DNA of 64,000 nt from Plotosus lineatus (GCA_024760905.1 CM045735.1:9442161-9506160), one strand, 5' to 3'; positions 32,192-43,142 are shown, numbered from the stretch's first letter. Numbers and translations: made by a program. The notes: generated by a model from the sequence alone, not told the origin.

Positions 32192-33573
32192 TTCCAAAAA
32201 AGTTGGGACAGGTAGCAATAAGAGGCTGAAAAAGTCAATTGTACTTATAACGAAAAGCTGGAAGACCAATTAACACTAATGAAGTCTATTGGCACCATGG
32301 CAATGTATAAAAAAGAGCTTCTCAGAGTGGCAGTCTCAGTAGAGGATCAGCAATTCCCCTAATGTTGCGCAGAAAGATAGTGGCGCAATATGAGAAAGGT
32401 GTTTCCCAGTGAAAAATTGCAACGAGTTTGAAGTTCTCATCATCTACAGTGCATAACATCATCCAAAGATTCAGAGAATCTGGAACAATCTCTGTGTGTA
32501 AGGGTCAAGGCCGAAAAACCATACTTGATGCCCGTGATCTTCAGGCCCTTAAACACCACTGCACCACAAACAGGAATGCTACTGTAAGGAAAATCACAGA
32601 ATGGGCTCAGAAATACTTCCAGAAACCATTGTCGGTGAACACAATCCACTGTGCCAGCCGCCGTTGCCAGCTGAAACTCTTCAGTACAAAGAAGAAGCCA
32701 TTTCTAAACAGGACCCAGAAGTGCAGGCGTTTTCTCTGGGCTAGGGGTCATTTAAAATAGAGTGTGGCAAAGTGGAAAACTGTTCTGTGATCAGACGAAT
32801 CACGATTCTTATGGAAAACTGGGACGCCATGTCATCCGCACTAAAGAGGACAAGGACAACCCAAGTCGTTATCAGCGCTCAGTTCAGAAGCCTGCATCTG
32901 TGATGGTATGGGGTTGCATGAGTGCGTGTGGTATGGGCAGCTTGCACATCTGGAAAGGCACCGTCAATGCAGAAAGGTATATTCAGGTTCTAGAACATAT
33001 GCTCCCATCCAGACGTCGTCTCTTTCAGAGAAGACCTTGCATTTTTCAACATGATAATGCCAGACCATATGCAGCATTAATTACAACATCATGGCTGTGA
33101 AGGAAAAGGATCCAGGGATTGAAACGGCCAGCCTGCAGTCAAGATCTTTCACCTATAGAGAACATTTGGCGCATCATAAAGAGGAAGGTGCAACAAAGAA
33201 GGCCCAAGACAGTTGAACAGATCGAGGCCTGTATTGGACAAGAATGGGACAGCATTCCTATTTATAAACTTGATAAACTTGTCTCCTCGATCCCCAGACG
33301 TTTGCAGACTGTTGTAAGAAGAAGAGGGGACACCTCACATTGGTGAAAATGGCCTTGTCCCAACTTTGAGATTTGTTAACACCATGAAATTTAAAATCAA
33401 CATATTTTTCCCTTAAAATGACAAATTTTCTCAGTTTAAACTTTTGATCTGTCATCTATCTTCTATTCGGAATAAAGTATTGAAATTTGGCACTTCCACA
33501 TCATTGGATTCAGTTTTTATTCACAATTTGTATAGTGTCCCAACATTTTTGGAATCCGGTTTGTGTGTGTGTG
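32157..33573 (+). mobile_element. Tc1-like transposon with CA/TG-flanked terminal repeats
   Basis: The inverted repeats are ATTCCAAAAAAGTTGGGACA at 32191-32210 and its complement at 33536-33555 (19 of 20 identical). The left repeat is preceded by (CA)n from 32157 and the right is followed by (TG)n to 33573, so the repetitive arms are themselves inverted. The body holds one disabled Tc1 transposase. Length between repeats is about 1365 bp, typical for Tc1 elements. Confidence 0.93.
32362..33346 (+). pseudogene. Tc1-family DD34E transposase, disabled
   Basis: The expected start is an ATG at 32362 (MLRRKIVAQYEKGVSQ). A paired helix-turn-helix DNA-binding region follows (KFSSSTVHNIIQRFRESG, then TVRKITEWAQ). 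Catalytic motifs are SDES at about 32794-32808, FQHDNARP at 33042-33065 and PIENIW at 33152-33169. The second Asp and the Glu are separated by 34 positions, the Tc1 signature. Stops lie at 32410, 32758, 32794 and 33098, and a frameshift occurs between about 32808 and 32850. The terminus is at 33346. Near-full length (about 328 codons) but non-functional. Confidence 0.93.
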
Positions 33574-34303
33574 ATTAAATATATATACACACACAACCTC
33601 CAGTCCACAAATTCATATAGATAAACAACAAAGACATGAGTAAACAGCTAAGGATTTAAAAGTGCAGTGCTCCTTGTTAACAAATACTTAAACAGCAGTG
33701 AGCACAGCAAAGCTGCTCTACTGTGAAATGGAGGCATTTACTCCACTTTTGTTTACAACCAGAATTTTTGCACAACAGCTTTAACTAAAGAGGACAAGCG
33801 ATAATATTAAATATTAATTGCATCCGACCTCATACTTCAGCTGTATTTTAATAGCCAAGTTCCATTAAAGACTTCGACCCCCACTTCCCTCATGACCACT
33901 GACCAGCCATTCACGTTTTAACTACTGATTTATTAAGCAGACGAATATATTTGGCTAAATTAAGAAGCAGATGAGGTCTAGTAAAGCATCTCTCTGCTTG
34001 GTCTCATTCGTTATTTAAAAAAAGAAAAAGAAGAAGAAGCAGGATGACCCAGCAGTTATTCAGCGCTAGAACTGACGGTGGAAGAAATATTAGCCTTGTA
34101 ATGTGTATTTTTAAAAGAAGCATCTGCAGCTTGTAAACATTTATCTAGCAAGATGCAAATGTATGACGTCATTCGCTGAGCACAAGCTGAAGTGGAGCGG
34201 CCCTGCTGTGGACGTCGACATTGATATGCAGCGGCCCGCCAGTGTTGGCATAGCAACAGGCTTCTGCGTTTCCAATAGTATGAGGTTGCCCAAAGCAGCC
34301 CCC

Positions 34304-34345
<42 letters not shown>

Positions 34346-34917
34346 CTCTCTTTCCTCCCTTCACTCACTTCCTCTGTCTCTCTCAATCTCCAGGTTTCTT
34401 TTTTCCATTGTTCAGAATATGGTCGACATGCGCTTTCACGCCAAGCACAGGAAATGACATTGTTACTGGCAGTTATTTGGAGGACAAGTATTCATTTCTT
34501 TTGAGATTTTATCCATCTGACTAAAGAAGACCAATAAAACAGCAATAAAAGAATTTGCTTTATAAAATGTTTATATGTTGGACCTTATATTTCACACAGG
34601 CCATTCTTTAGACCCATTATTGAACTGCATGCTGGAATAAAGCGTGTATTAAAATGGTTTATTGGGGACAACATCGTTTTCTTTTGTTTACATCATAAAG
34701 TAATTATAGGAAAAGGAGCACATCTGTTTAATACACTGTATTTAGCTGTTGCTTGCAGAGAAGTATCAAGGCAGCAGATTAAAAAAAAAAAGTATTAGCC
34801 TCAGCTAACTATACAGTATTTTCAAATTGTATTACTTGCTTAAATTGTACAACCTAAACATTAATATGTGTAACATTTACCTTTCTTTGCAGGTATTTCT
34901 TAAAACACGTATCACTT
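33574..34917. other. Low-copy region
   Basis: (CT)n lies at 34306-34350. The segment 34060-34290, including GCTGAAGTGGAGCGGCCCTG and CAGTGTTGGCATAGCAACAG, looks non-repetitive and of higher complexity. No gene was recognised. Confidence 0.35.
34306..34350. repeat. (CT)n microsatellite
   Basis: About seventeen CT units, with one CG interruption near the 3' end. Confidence 0.95.
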
Positions 34918-35564
34918 TCACTCATTTCCTGAAACACTACTACTAGACTTGAAGGAAGGCTGGAGCCTATCTCAGCCATCAGTTGGTGAAGGCTGGATAC
35001 ACCCTGACAAGCTCGCAAGGCAATCGCAGGGTAATGCCAACTATTCACACTCGCAGCGATACCTAGGGGGAGTTTGGATGAGCCAATTAACCGAACGTGC
35101 ATATCATTGGACTGTAGGAGGAAACTACAGTACAGTGGTACCTCACCTTTAGAAAGTCTCAACAAACGAAAAATCCAGGTCACGAAACACATTTACCTAA
35201 AATTTCCGTCTCTGGATATGAAACAAATTCCCATTACGAAAGCGCCATCTCAAAAATTCAAACAATGCGCGAGTTGCTCTCCCATTGGCCATCTCCCAAA
35301 ATCCCACCCCGCTGGCCTCCCATTGGCCATCTCCCAACATCCCGCCCCGCTGGCCTTCCATTGGCTAGGAGGGATGACGTAGCTCCCTCCCATTGGCTAT
35401 TATGGAGCTGTATCTCCATAATACCCATGATGCTTTTCGTGTAAAGGACAGAGCTACTGTTGTTTAGTGAGTTTTTCAAGTGTGCTCATTGCAACTTTAT
35501 TTTTTTGGCTCAGGCTTTTAACCTTGCATAAACATTTGTAAGATTCTAACTCTGCTAAGAAGAC

Positions 35565-35789
35565 ATGGTCAACACACGCGCGCGTGTGATTCCCGGTACG
35601 AGTGAAAAGAAGAAGCGGGCTCGTGGCATGCGGTTGAGTGATATCGCAAAGGAATATGGCCGAAACCCGTCTACCATCGGTACGGTACTGAAGCAGAAGC
35701 AGGCCTTAAAAGGTATACTTTTATCATTTTTAAATGGTTTAGGAGGTAGTGTTGGGGGCCTTGGAACGAATCACGTTTTTTACATGTAA
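35565..35789 (+). pseudogene. P1 N-terminal DNA-binding ORF, open copy
   Basis: The open frame starts MVNTRARVIPGTSEKKKRAR and continues GMRLSDIAKEYGRNPSTIGT, then VLKQKQALKG. LSDIAKEYGRNPSTI..VLK is a helix-turn-helix of the CENP-B/psq type found at the N-terminus of pogo/Tigger transposases. After ALKG the frame runs through non-coding P1 sequence to 35789. The catalytic domain is absent. A GT follows AAAAG at about 35711, resembling a splice donor. The start differs from copy 4 (MGPKKV). Confidence 0.65.
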
Positions 35790-35869
35790 AATGTGGCTCA
35801 ACTTACAAAAAAAATCAGGTTATGAAACCACTTCTGGAACGGATTAATTGCGTAAGGTGAGGTATGACT

Positions 35870-35870
<1 letters not shown>

Positions 35871-35908
<38 letters not shown>
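35871..35908. repeat. (AAT)n microsatellite
   Basis: An AAT run at the first right end of P1 copy 3; a shorter equivalent lies at 48379-48398. Confidence 0.95.
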
Positions 35909-35913
<5 letters not shown>

Positions 35914-35974
35914 TGAGTTACAGTATTTCCACAGAAAAGTCTCTTCAATTGTAAAACATCAGTGCTACAGGTAC

Positions 35975-36215
35975 ACAATGGACGGCTTGCCAGGCCATCG
36001 CAGGGCCAACACTCACACAACCACTCACACCTAAGGGAGCTTTGGAACAGCCAATTAATCTACTGTGCATGTTTTTATGCATGTGTGAGAGGAAACCGGA
36101 GTACCCTGAGGAAACCCACACAAGTACAGGGAGAACACGCACACTCCACACAGAAACGCCCAAGCTGGGAATTGAACCCATGACCTTGCTAACCACTAGG
36201 CCAGCGTGCCGCCTC
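35975..36215 (-). mobile_element. SINE1 fragment inside the captured block
   Basis: Minus-strand SINE1 from ATGGACGGCTTGCCAGGCC to the head (GCCAGCGTGCCGCC). It is nearly identical to 48460-48700. Confidence 0.85.
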
Positions 36216-36344
36216 AAAAAAACTTGTATTATTTTGTTCTTGCCTTAATAGTAAACCAAAAGAAACATGCCTAACAATTTTCTATCTACAGTTGATGAGT
36301 TATGACAGCCTGAACCAACCAGGGGGTCAAAGGGCAAAGTTCAC

Positions 36345-36507
36345 AGCACAAAGTCCCGAGTGTCTCTGGCATCTGAGTAATGTAGTGCAGTGCATGTCAA
36401 ATCCACAGAGTTAACAAGATGATCAATAGTGGCCTGTGGGATGTTGTCCTGCAGCACAACTTGAAGCTGAGTCAAACTTTCTGCATCTGTAATACGTTGT
36501 CTCAGCC
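36345..36507 (-). pseudogene. Probable Tc1-like transposase C-terminus, copy A
   Basis: The minus-strand frame contains LRQRITDAESLTQLQVVLQ then NIPQATIDHLVNSV and ends DTRDFVL-stop. The pattern ..LQEEW..IPQ..I..L..SM near the end is usual for Tc1/mariner-type transposases. A nine-base deletion relative to copy B removes part of the QEE region. It is a short relic. Confidence 0.45.
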
Positions 36508-36811
36508 AAAAAATCCAGGTTACAAAACCACTTCTGCAATATATTAATTTTATAAGGTGAGGCACCACTGTACTTGGAGGAAACCAAGCAAACATATGGA
36601 GAACAAACAAACACATGGAAACCATCCACTAAGAAAAGGCTGAGCCTCGGACTTGAACCCCAGGACCTTCACTGTGAATCGAACTCATTAACTACGCCAT
36701 TGTGACGCCCTTTCTTAAAGCCTACATAATAAAAAAAAAAATCTATACAGTACAATTAAAAATAATCTACAGGCAGCCATACATTTTTCTGTGCCACTTC
36801 AATATTAACAT

Positions 36812-36990
36812 TTACAGCACTTGGCAGACGCTCTTATCCAGAGTGACTTACAGTTATCATTTTTATACAACTTGAGCAATTGATGGTTAAGTGCCTTGCC
36901 CAAGGGCCAACAGTGGTAATAGTGGGGATTGAACCACTGCCCTTCAGATTAGTATCCCATCACATTTACCACTAAGCCACTACTGGCCAA
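36812..36990 (-). mobile_element. SINE3 (V-SINE-like)
   Basis: The minus strand has the head GGCTTAGTGGTAAATGTGATG, box B GGTTCAATCCCC, the AGGCACTTAACCATCAATTGC block and the body ACTCTGGATAAGAGCGTCTG, a block common in fish SINEs. Confidence 0.75.
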
Positions 36991-37479
36991 TACCCAGCTG
37001 TTCATACGTCAAAACTGTGCCGGCCAATCTGTGATCATTTGGGTTTTGGTGGTGCGTATCTCTAATTTGTCAAGAGAAAATATGTCCTTGCTTAATAAAT
37101 GTGAGTATCTGCAAAGCATATATTGCAGCCATCATGTCTGGTGGTAACTGCCATTACGATGCAATTGCTGTGCCGTGTAAATTTTTACAACTGTAGAAAT
37201 CTAAAGTAACATCTGCTATGCTGTGTATACCCAACATATACATGGTTATATCGTGGTTGTAATAGCTGAACTGATCCACAGTAATTTTCAGCATGACCAA
37301 AATTTCTATAATTGGAAGCCATGCTTAGCCAATTCTCAAGGTAGTTCCCCAGCACTCAGGTATTCTGACAGAAATGCGCTATATACTGTACTTACGGATT
37401 AGGGCCAGTGGACCACCGAAAGGCAAAAAATTGTCTACTGTCATCAATCATGAAGAGAGACTCAGGTATAACACGAAGA
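36991..37479. other. Low-copy stretch
   Basis: Nothing was recognised. Confidence 0.3.
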
Positions 37480-37690
37480 GACAGGCAGTCATTTACACTC
37501 ACGTTCACACCTATAGATAATTTAGAGTAAACCTGATGACCTATTCTGCATGACTTTCGACTGCGAGAGAAAACATACAGGAAAAACGTGCAGACTTCAC
37601 AGAGAAAAGCTCCAGAACCTCAAGAGGCTCAAGCCGAGAGACTGCTTGTTGGTAGGAGAGAGAACTAGCCACTGTACCACTGTGCGCTCC
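37480..37690 (-). mobile_element. SINE1, decayed
   Basis: Weak minus-strand match: TTTACACTCACGTTCACACC, GACTGCGAGAGAAAACATAC and a head relic at GCCACTGTACCACTGTGCGC. Confidence 0.5.
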
Positions 37691-37782
37691 GAATAATAAC
37701 TGCTATTGAAGTAGCTCAGATATGTCACAGAAAAACACAATACTATTGTAGTACGACTCATGCACCGTTATATTCCTAGCAG

Positions 37783-38096
37783 GGAGACACGATGGCTCAG
37801 TAGTTTGCACTGTCACCTCACAGCAAGAAGGTGCCGAGTTTGACTCTTTGGCAAAGGGGTTTTCACTGTGGAGTTTTCCCGATGCTTGGGTAGGTTTATT
37901 CTGGGTTCTCTAGTTTCCTCCCCAATTACAAAACTTGCTGTCACCGGGACACTCTACATCATAGGTGTGGATGGTTGTTTGTGTTACTTGTGAGGGAGAC
38001 TGGCAGCCTGTTCAGGGTGTAATTCACTGCTCTATTATCAACTGGGTCTGGCACTAGCTAAGACTGATCGACGGATAATTGGTACAATGGATGGAT
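37783..38096 (+). mobile_element. SINE1, decayed
   Basis: The head is GAGACACGATGGCTCAGTAG; then CACCTCACAGCAAGAAGG and a body with many changes, ending GGTACAATGGATGGATG. Confidence 0.65.
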
Positions 38097-38139
38097 GTTT
38101 ATTTTTAATTATTTAATCCTTTGCAAATATATACACAAC

Positions 38140-38540
38140 CGTATGCATCGATTCATTCACTTTCTAAACCCATTAATCCTAATTAGGGCAGTGCTTCTCA
38201 AATAGTGCATGACCCAGGGAAACATGCTTTCTTGCCATACTGTAGTAGAATTAAGTGTAATTGCGCATCCACTACAGTAGCTGGCAGTGGCGCTCTCATT
38301 GTCATGCTATGGTGTAGGGAAAAAGCACCAAGCAACCAATATGAAGTGCAGCAAACTATAGTTGCGCACGGGGTGCTGGAGGGGCATGAAATGTTTGGTT
38401 TTTTTTCTTTCTAGAGGAGGCATCACAGAAAATAATTGAGAAGCACTAAATTAGGGTCACATGAAGGCTGGTGACCATCTCAGACAACTCTGGCAGAGGG
38501 TGGGTTACACCAGGATATCGCCGATACACCAAAACAAACT
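38140..38540 (-). mobile_element. SINE tail fragment split by a hAT MITE
   Basis: The tail ATCCTAATTAGGG is interrupted at 38189 and resumes with AATTAGGGTCAC...CATCTCAGACAACTC at 38449. Confidence 0.75.
38189..38448. mobile_element. hAT-type MITE with exact 8-bp duplication
   Basis: The 260-bp element starts CAGTGCTTCTCAA and ends TTGAGAAGCACTA. AATTAGGG is duplicated at 38181-38188 and 38449-38456. An 8-bp duplication and CAGTGcTTCTCAA-type ends are hallmarks of hAT (Charlie-like) elements. Its 70-codon frame resembles nothing known. Confidence 0.9.
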
Positions 38541-38724
38541 GTAAAAATCATTAGTTAAGTGGGATAGCTAAAGTGGCAAGCAGGCTATTTAGCTAAAGGA
38601 TTCTAGCTATTCTGTAATATTTGGACCAGGAAGTACAAACTTGTCTTTCACATTGTTTCACCTCTGAACAAGGTTGTAATATACACTGTATAACCAAACG
38701 AGATTTTTGTTAAATTTTCCCACC

Positions 38725-38757
<33 letters not shown>

Positions 38758-41284
38758 GGGGGGGGGGTGTTTACATTCTTGAACTATGAAATATTTCAAA
38801 GCACAAAGGAGAGGGGAGACTCAACAGGAGCTGCCATTTTAAACAAAATGTGCCCTACATTTGGGCCATTTCAACAGACTTGTCCATTTATAATCAGATT
38901 CTACCATCCAAAATGAGTTAGCAAGCCTTTTTGTGTACATTTTATAAAAATCCTGGCTAATTAGCATATTAAAGGTCATTGATGTTGTGCTCTTGGCGCA
39001 CACCACCTTACCTATTATACTTGCGATCTGCTCTGATTAGCTGCTGTATTCGGCTAAAGATGAACTAAGATTGGATTTGCATACTCCGTTTTAAAGCCCA
39101 TCACTAAAACTCTTGAAGGAGAGCCTCCAGCAGGGGGATTAGCCAAGGTCATGGAGACTGGGATATTTGGCTGCCACCGTGCCAGCTGTTCCTTTTTTAA
39201 CTATGCCAAGTGCTGAGACTGGCACAAGTTGCTTTGGCAGGGTACTGAGTGAGCACAGACTCGCCTCACATGGACCATAATGAAACTGGGGCTGTGGGGG
39301 CTGCTGGGTGGTGCAACAGAAAATTTCAACCGATCATTTGGAAAATAGGAGTTTGAAAAGACACAAGGCTGCACGACTAGCCATTCTCTCAGGGAGGGCT
39401 GGAAGGTAGACATGGCTTACTCTCTTCTGCCTGTCAAATACAGTGACACCAGCCAATAAGGGACGTCTGTGAGCTCATTCAGGTGAGGGTAGCTGGACTA
39501 CACTTTAAGGAAAGTGTGTTACATATCCCCTAATGTTTCATGAGCAGCAGCTTGAACAGATGCAATGGGCTAGAGTCATATGCCCATGAGGAAGCATGTG
39601 ATAGCCTTTACCCTTCCCAGTCAGTACGTAGTAGCTGTTATGTGAGAAGGGAGAGCAGTTTCAGGAACAGGGAGGAGACTATGACTAATTTCGGCGAGAG
39701 TTGGTTTTGAGGGGTTGGAATCAAAAGAAAACGTCTGGTTCGTCTCCACTTGATGCCAATTTGAGAAACAGTAACAGAAGAGATTGTCCCCTAAGGAGGA
39801 AGAATAAGGCTGCTAAATGGGGCATTTATGCTGTTCAGATGTGCATGATTGTGTCGTCTGGCTGTGCAATTATTATCATTTGAAGTCATTATTTGTAAGT
39901 TTAAGTATTCATATCTTAAATTCTTCTAAAGGCTTTTGTTACCTTTATCTCACTGAATGGCGCACTGTGGATCCAGACCATATCACAGGAGCACTGGTGG
40001 AAAAACACCGTGGGATTGGTGGAAATATTCCACTGGAGGACACTGTGCTTACACACATTCATACACTCATCCATAATTTAGTGTCCTACCAAAGTCCCAT
40101 TATGTTTTTAAGAAGAAACCAGAGAACTCCAAATCGTAAAAGAAAGCAGGATTAAACTGAGATGCTGCAGACCATCAAGGAAGCAACAGTAGCTTCTGCA
40201 GCATCGTGCCACCCTCTCGTGATGTCCACAGTGATGATTCAAATCTGTCTTATGCAGCGTTATAAAGCATGCACCCTACAATCAGGAGATTGTAAGGTCC
40301 AGTTCCAACAATGCCAAATATATCCACTGCTGGGAGTCCAAGAGCAAAAATGTCTGTGCTGTCAGGGTGGGGAGGGTTTATATACTCCCTCCTCGCTCGA
40401 TCACAGTGGCACTCGCCAATTATGGATATCTGTAAGCTCATGTATGCAGAAGAGGGGAAAAAAAAAAAAAAAAAAAGTCAGTCAGTCATGTTATGCTGCC
40501 ATGTGAGGCAGCATGATCAGATTTGAATGGTTGGTTGGTTTTACAATCCTTGAAGGAATCTCATGTAGATTTTGCTTAGGTGGCATCTAAAAGAGAATAA
40601 CACACTGGAGGGTGGCTTTCTGCACATGGAGAGATGCCCCATGGTCTGCTCTATATCAACCACTTTCCGACTGAACAGCGACCTCTGGTCATCCCCAAAT
40701 CAAGTTGGAGTGATTATATCTGAATGTTGGCTTGGAAACATTTAAAGTTCAGCCAGGTGTTGCTGGCATGTGGAGCTGGGTATGGTGATGTCTGGATGCC
40801 TGTTATTACCACAACCAATACCAGGAAAAGTGAAGGGGAAATAAATGAATGTCTGATAGCCTGTTGCCATACATTCTGAACTAATAAAAAAGGACCGATC
40901 CTGTTTAATTGAATAAATCCTCAAACAGTTTTTTTTTTTCCTTCCACATCGCATCTTTCCCAAGCATTAACCATTTGATTGTTGTAGACCGAGCTTTCAG
41001 ACTTGTCAGGAAAAGTGGAGAAGTAATTAAAGAGATGTGCTGAAAACACACGCTCAAAATGAAAGCCTCGGCCATTCTCGAGCGTGAGTGTCCTGTGAGT
41101 GTCCTCATGCAAAAACTACCCACCACCAGAAAGTATCAACATAGGAAGTGGTCATGATCACAGGCCAAAAATAGATGGTCCATGAAGAGCGGTATTGTTG
41201 TCCCAGATCAGAGGTTTAGAATCCTGATAAAAAAAATCACACAGATATCCTTATGATTGCAGCCCATATATTTATAGACACCGA
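38541..41284. other. Long mostly low-copy block
   Basis: (GT)n followed by a G run lies at about 38727-38767. The segment 38945-39130 includes CTAATTAGCATATTAAAGG and ATTTGCAT and looks like conserved non-coding sequence. Pieces at 39300-39480 and 40205-40520 resemble each other and 31037-31258, perhaps an old SINE. Poly-A lies at about 40458-40477. No coding gene was recognised. Confidence 0.35.
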
Positions 41285-41420
41285 CACATCAGCAATAACA
41301 TTAACACCACCTGACTGGTCTGCCTCTAGACCTTGTAATGCAAGCTGTAATGCACTGTGCGTGTTCTGACACCTTTCTCTCATAGCCAGCATTAATGGTG
41401 TCTTCTGAGGGATCAGAGCA
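41285..41420 (-). mobile_element. Tc1/mariner-like terminal relic
   Basis: AACATTAACACCACCTGAC and GCGTGTTCTGACACCTTTCT resemble one end of a common fish Tc1-type transposon read on the minus strand. It is short and unpaired. Confidence 0.35.
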
Positions 41421-41812
41421 TTTTTACTTGTCTTTGGTCATTACATTTGCTTTTTTTTTTTTTTTTTTTTACATTTATGCACACTTTTCATTAAGCGCCG
41501 GCAACCGGCGTAAGCGCCGGCTACTATTAGCCTAGTGCCAACTATATTTTATCGTATTTAATAATAATCTTTAATAAAAACATTTTCACGGCTTTGTTAA
41601 ACTATGTACTTGACAACACGATTTTTTTGATAATTTCCCAATCGGTTCACTTCCGATATCCCATGATGCACTATGCTACCTCATTCAAAAGCGCGGTGCT
41701 TTTTATATATGTGCCGCCATTTGCCTGTGCTCCCCTGTAGATTTAGATCGTGACAGGTCGTATAAACCCAGGTAAACTATAGTCCAAACTGATGTGAGTC
41801 GTACCGACAAGC

Positions 41813-41974
41813 ATGTCGCCGACACAAAATAGATCTAAACAACCAACATTAAATACGTTGTGGAAGCGGCTCGAGACCGATGATTCCACTGTTTCGGAAA
41901 CATCCGTATCTCATGAAATAGGTAAAAAAGTTTTATGTCATGTCCGAACACAAATTATTTCTCGATTGAACTGA
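41813..41974 (+). other. Short ORF with donor-like boundary
   Basis: The 53-codon frame starts MSPTQNRSKQPTLNTLWKRL and reaches a GAAATAG/GTAAAA junction at about 41922, which resembles a splice donor. It continues open to a TGA at 41972. Starts of the kind MS..KQ.TL..L are seen in some transposase-derived zinc-finger proteins, but the similarity is too thin to assign. CCGCCATTTGCC upstream and a TATA-like TATATATG 100 bp upstream could serve as a promoter. Unverified. Confidence 0.25.
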
Positions 41975-42069
41975 GCGATAATAGTGAAAACTAGTCCCCA
42001 ACTAAGATAGCCTAATCTTATTCTTAATGGATTCACGCCACACTATACAGACACGAAAATTCATGTATT

Positions 42070-42170
42070 TGACTTGGGCTACATTAACAAATAGATCTAC
42101 ATAACGTTCGTTAGGTCCTACATTGAACACGAGTGTTATGTAGATCTATTTGTTAACGTAGCCCAAGTCA
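42070..42170. repeat. Near-perfect 36-bp inverted repeat
   Basis: The left arm 42070-42105 (TGACTTGGGCTAC...) and right arm 42135-42170 (...GCCCAAGTCA) match at 35 of 36 positions around a 29-base loop. Confidence 0.92.
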
Positions 42171-42903
42171 TTCCCATGCCTTTTTCGTGGCAAAATGGTC
42201 TTAATACAGTACGAGGCTTCACTAGCAGCTCAGTGTGATTATTTCATATTGGTGGTGGTGTGCGCAAATAAGATTGTCTGTCAGACATTTAAGTTAGAAC
42301 AAAAAAAATCTGCATCAGTGGCAGGTATTAGGGGGCCAAAGGGACCACCCCACCCCACCCAAGAAAAAAAGTAAAATAATGAGCCCATAAATTAGGTAGA
42401 AATTTATAAATATACCTGAAAAATATTATTTCACTTTCCTAAATTCTATCATTTTGTGCATAAAAGTTAATCATTGATTTTGTTATTTATTACATAAATA
42501 TTCTGTAAATATATAATTCTCGAATTTCTCCTTCCACATCCCCCCCCCCCCACACACACATTTCACAAATGTTCCATATTAGTAAGGTAACTGTTAGATT
42601 TTTCAAATAAGAAGTTTTATGTACTTTCCTTTAAGAAGTCAGTCTACTATTCTTGTAACAAATACTATTTTTAATAATATAAACTTTTAGTTTTATTTGC
42701 TTCCAGCTTGTCTGATTTTCTCATAAATATGGGCCCAGAATGCACCACAGAGCACATGAATTTTAAAAAATTTTCTGAGGGTGCAGACACCCCTGCGGGA
42801 GGGGACACCCCCATCCCCATGCTTGCCTCAAACAATTTCCATTCCCTACTTATCAATATCCTGCTTCTACTCTAAAACTTAATGAATACCCTGTTTATGG
42901 AAT

Positions 42904-43076
42904 TTGGCAGATGACTTTATCGTTATCAGCGTGAATTATCATCTTTATCACATTTACACAATTGAGCAATTGAAGGTTAAGGGCGTTGTTCAAGGATCCA
43001 ACAGTGCTACTAGCTTGGTGGTACTGCGACTGGAACTGTCAACCCAGGGCCTCAACCACTGTGCCACCACGGACCC
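42904..43076 (-). mobile_element. SINE3, diverged
   Basis: The block order is the same as 36812-36990: GGCAGATGACTTTATCG, AATTGAGCAATTGAAGG, a lost box B, ending ACTGTGCCACCACGG. Confidence 0.65.
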
Positions 43077-43142
43077 GGTCATGTATCAGTCACTTTTGGA
43101 TGCTCATGAAGCATCCTCGTTTATACCATGAATGCTTTTTCA

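Larger units (their letters stand above)
35133..36570 (+). mobile_element. P1 element, copy 3, with captured ~640 bp
   Basis: The left terminal repeat CAGTGGTACCTCACCTTTAG starts at 35133 after TA. A first right end (GGTGAGGTATGACTG) is at 35870. Then follow about 640 bp of foreign sequence (AAT run, SINE1, Tc1 relic) and a second P1 right end (36508-36570, AGGTGAGGCACCACTG) before TA. The outer TAs fit insertion in SINE1. The foreign stretch is nearly identical to the flank of P1 copy 4 (48378-49003). Confidence 0.8.
34918..36712 (-). mobile_element. SINE1 split by the P1 composite
   Basis: Minus-strand SINE1 sequence runs to ACTGTAGGAGGAAACTACAG at 35129, resumes at 36573 (CTTGGAGGAAACC) and ends near ACTACGCCATTGTGACGCCC. 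The join gives the expected GAGGAAAC..GTACTTGGAGG order, so everything from 35133 to 36570 entered as one block or was enlarged in place. Confidence 0.8.
41421..42903. other. Low-copy block with hairpin and first-exon-like ORF
   Basis: It contains direct TAAGCGCCGGC repeats (41491-41522), a TATATATG near 41704, the small ORF at 41813, an inverted repeat at 42070-42170 and a C10 tract followed by CA near 42540. No established family was recognised. Confidence 0.4.

Noticed and set aside
34156..34330. First exon of a gene in plus frame (113-codon ORF)
   Set aside because: Most of the length comes from the CT run; a regulatory element is the better guess.
34056..34386. ORFs with Arg-Glu runs
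   Set aside because: Translation of the (CT)n microsatellite.
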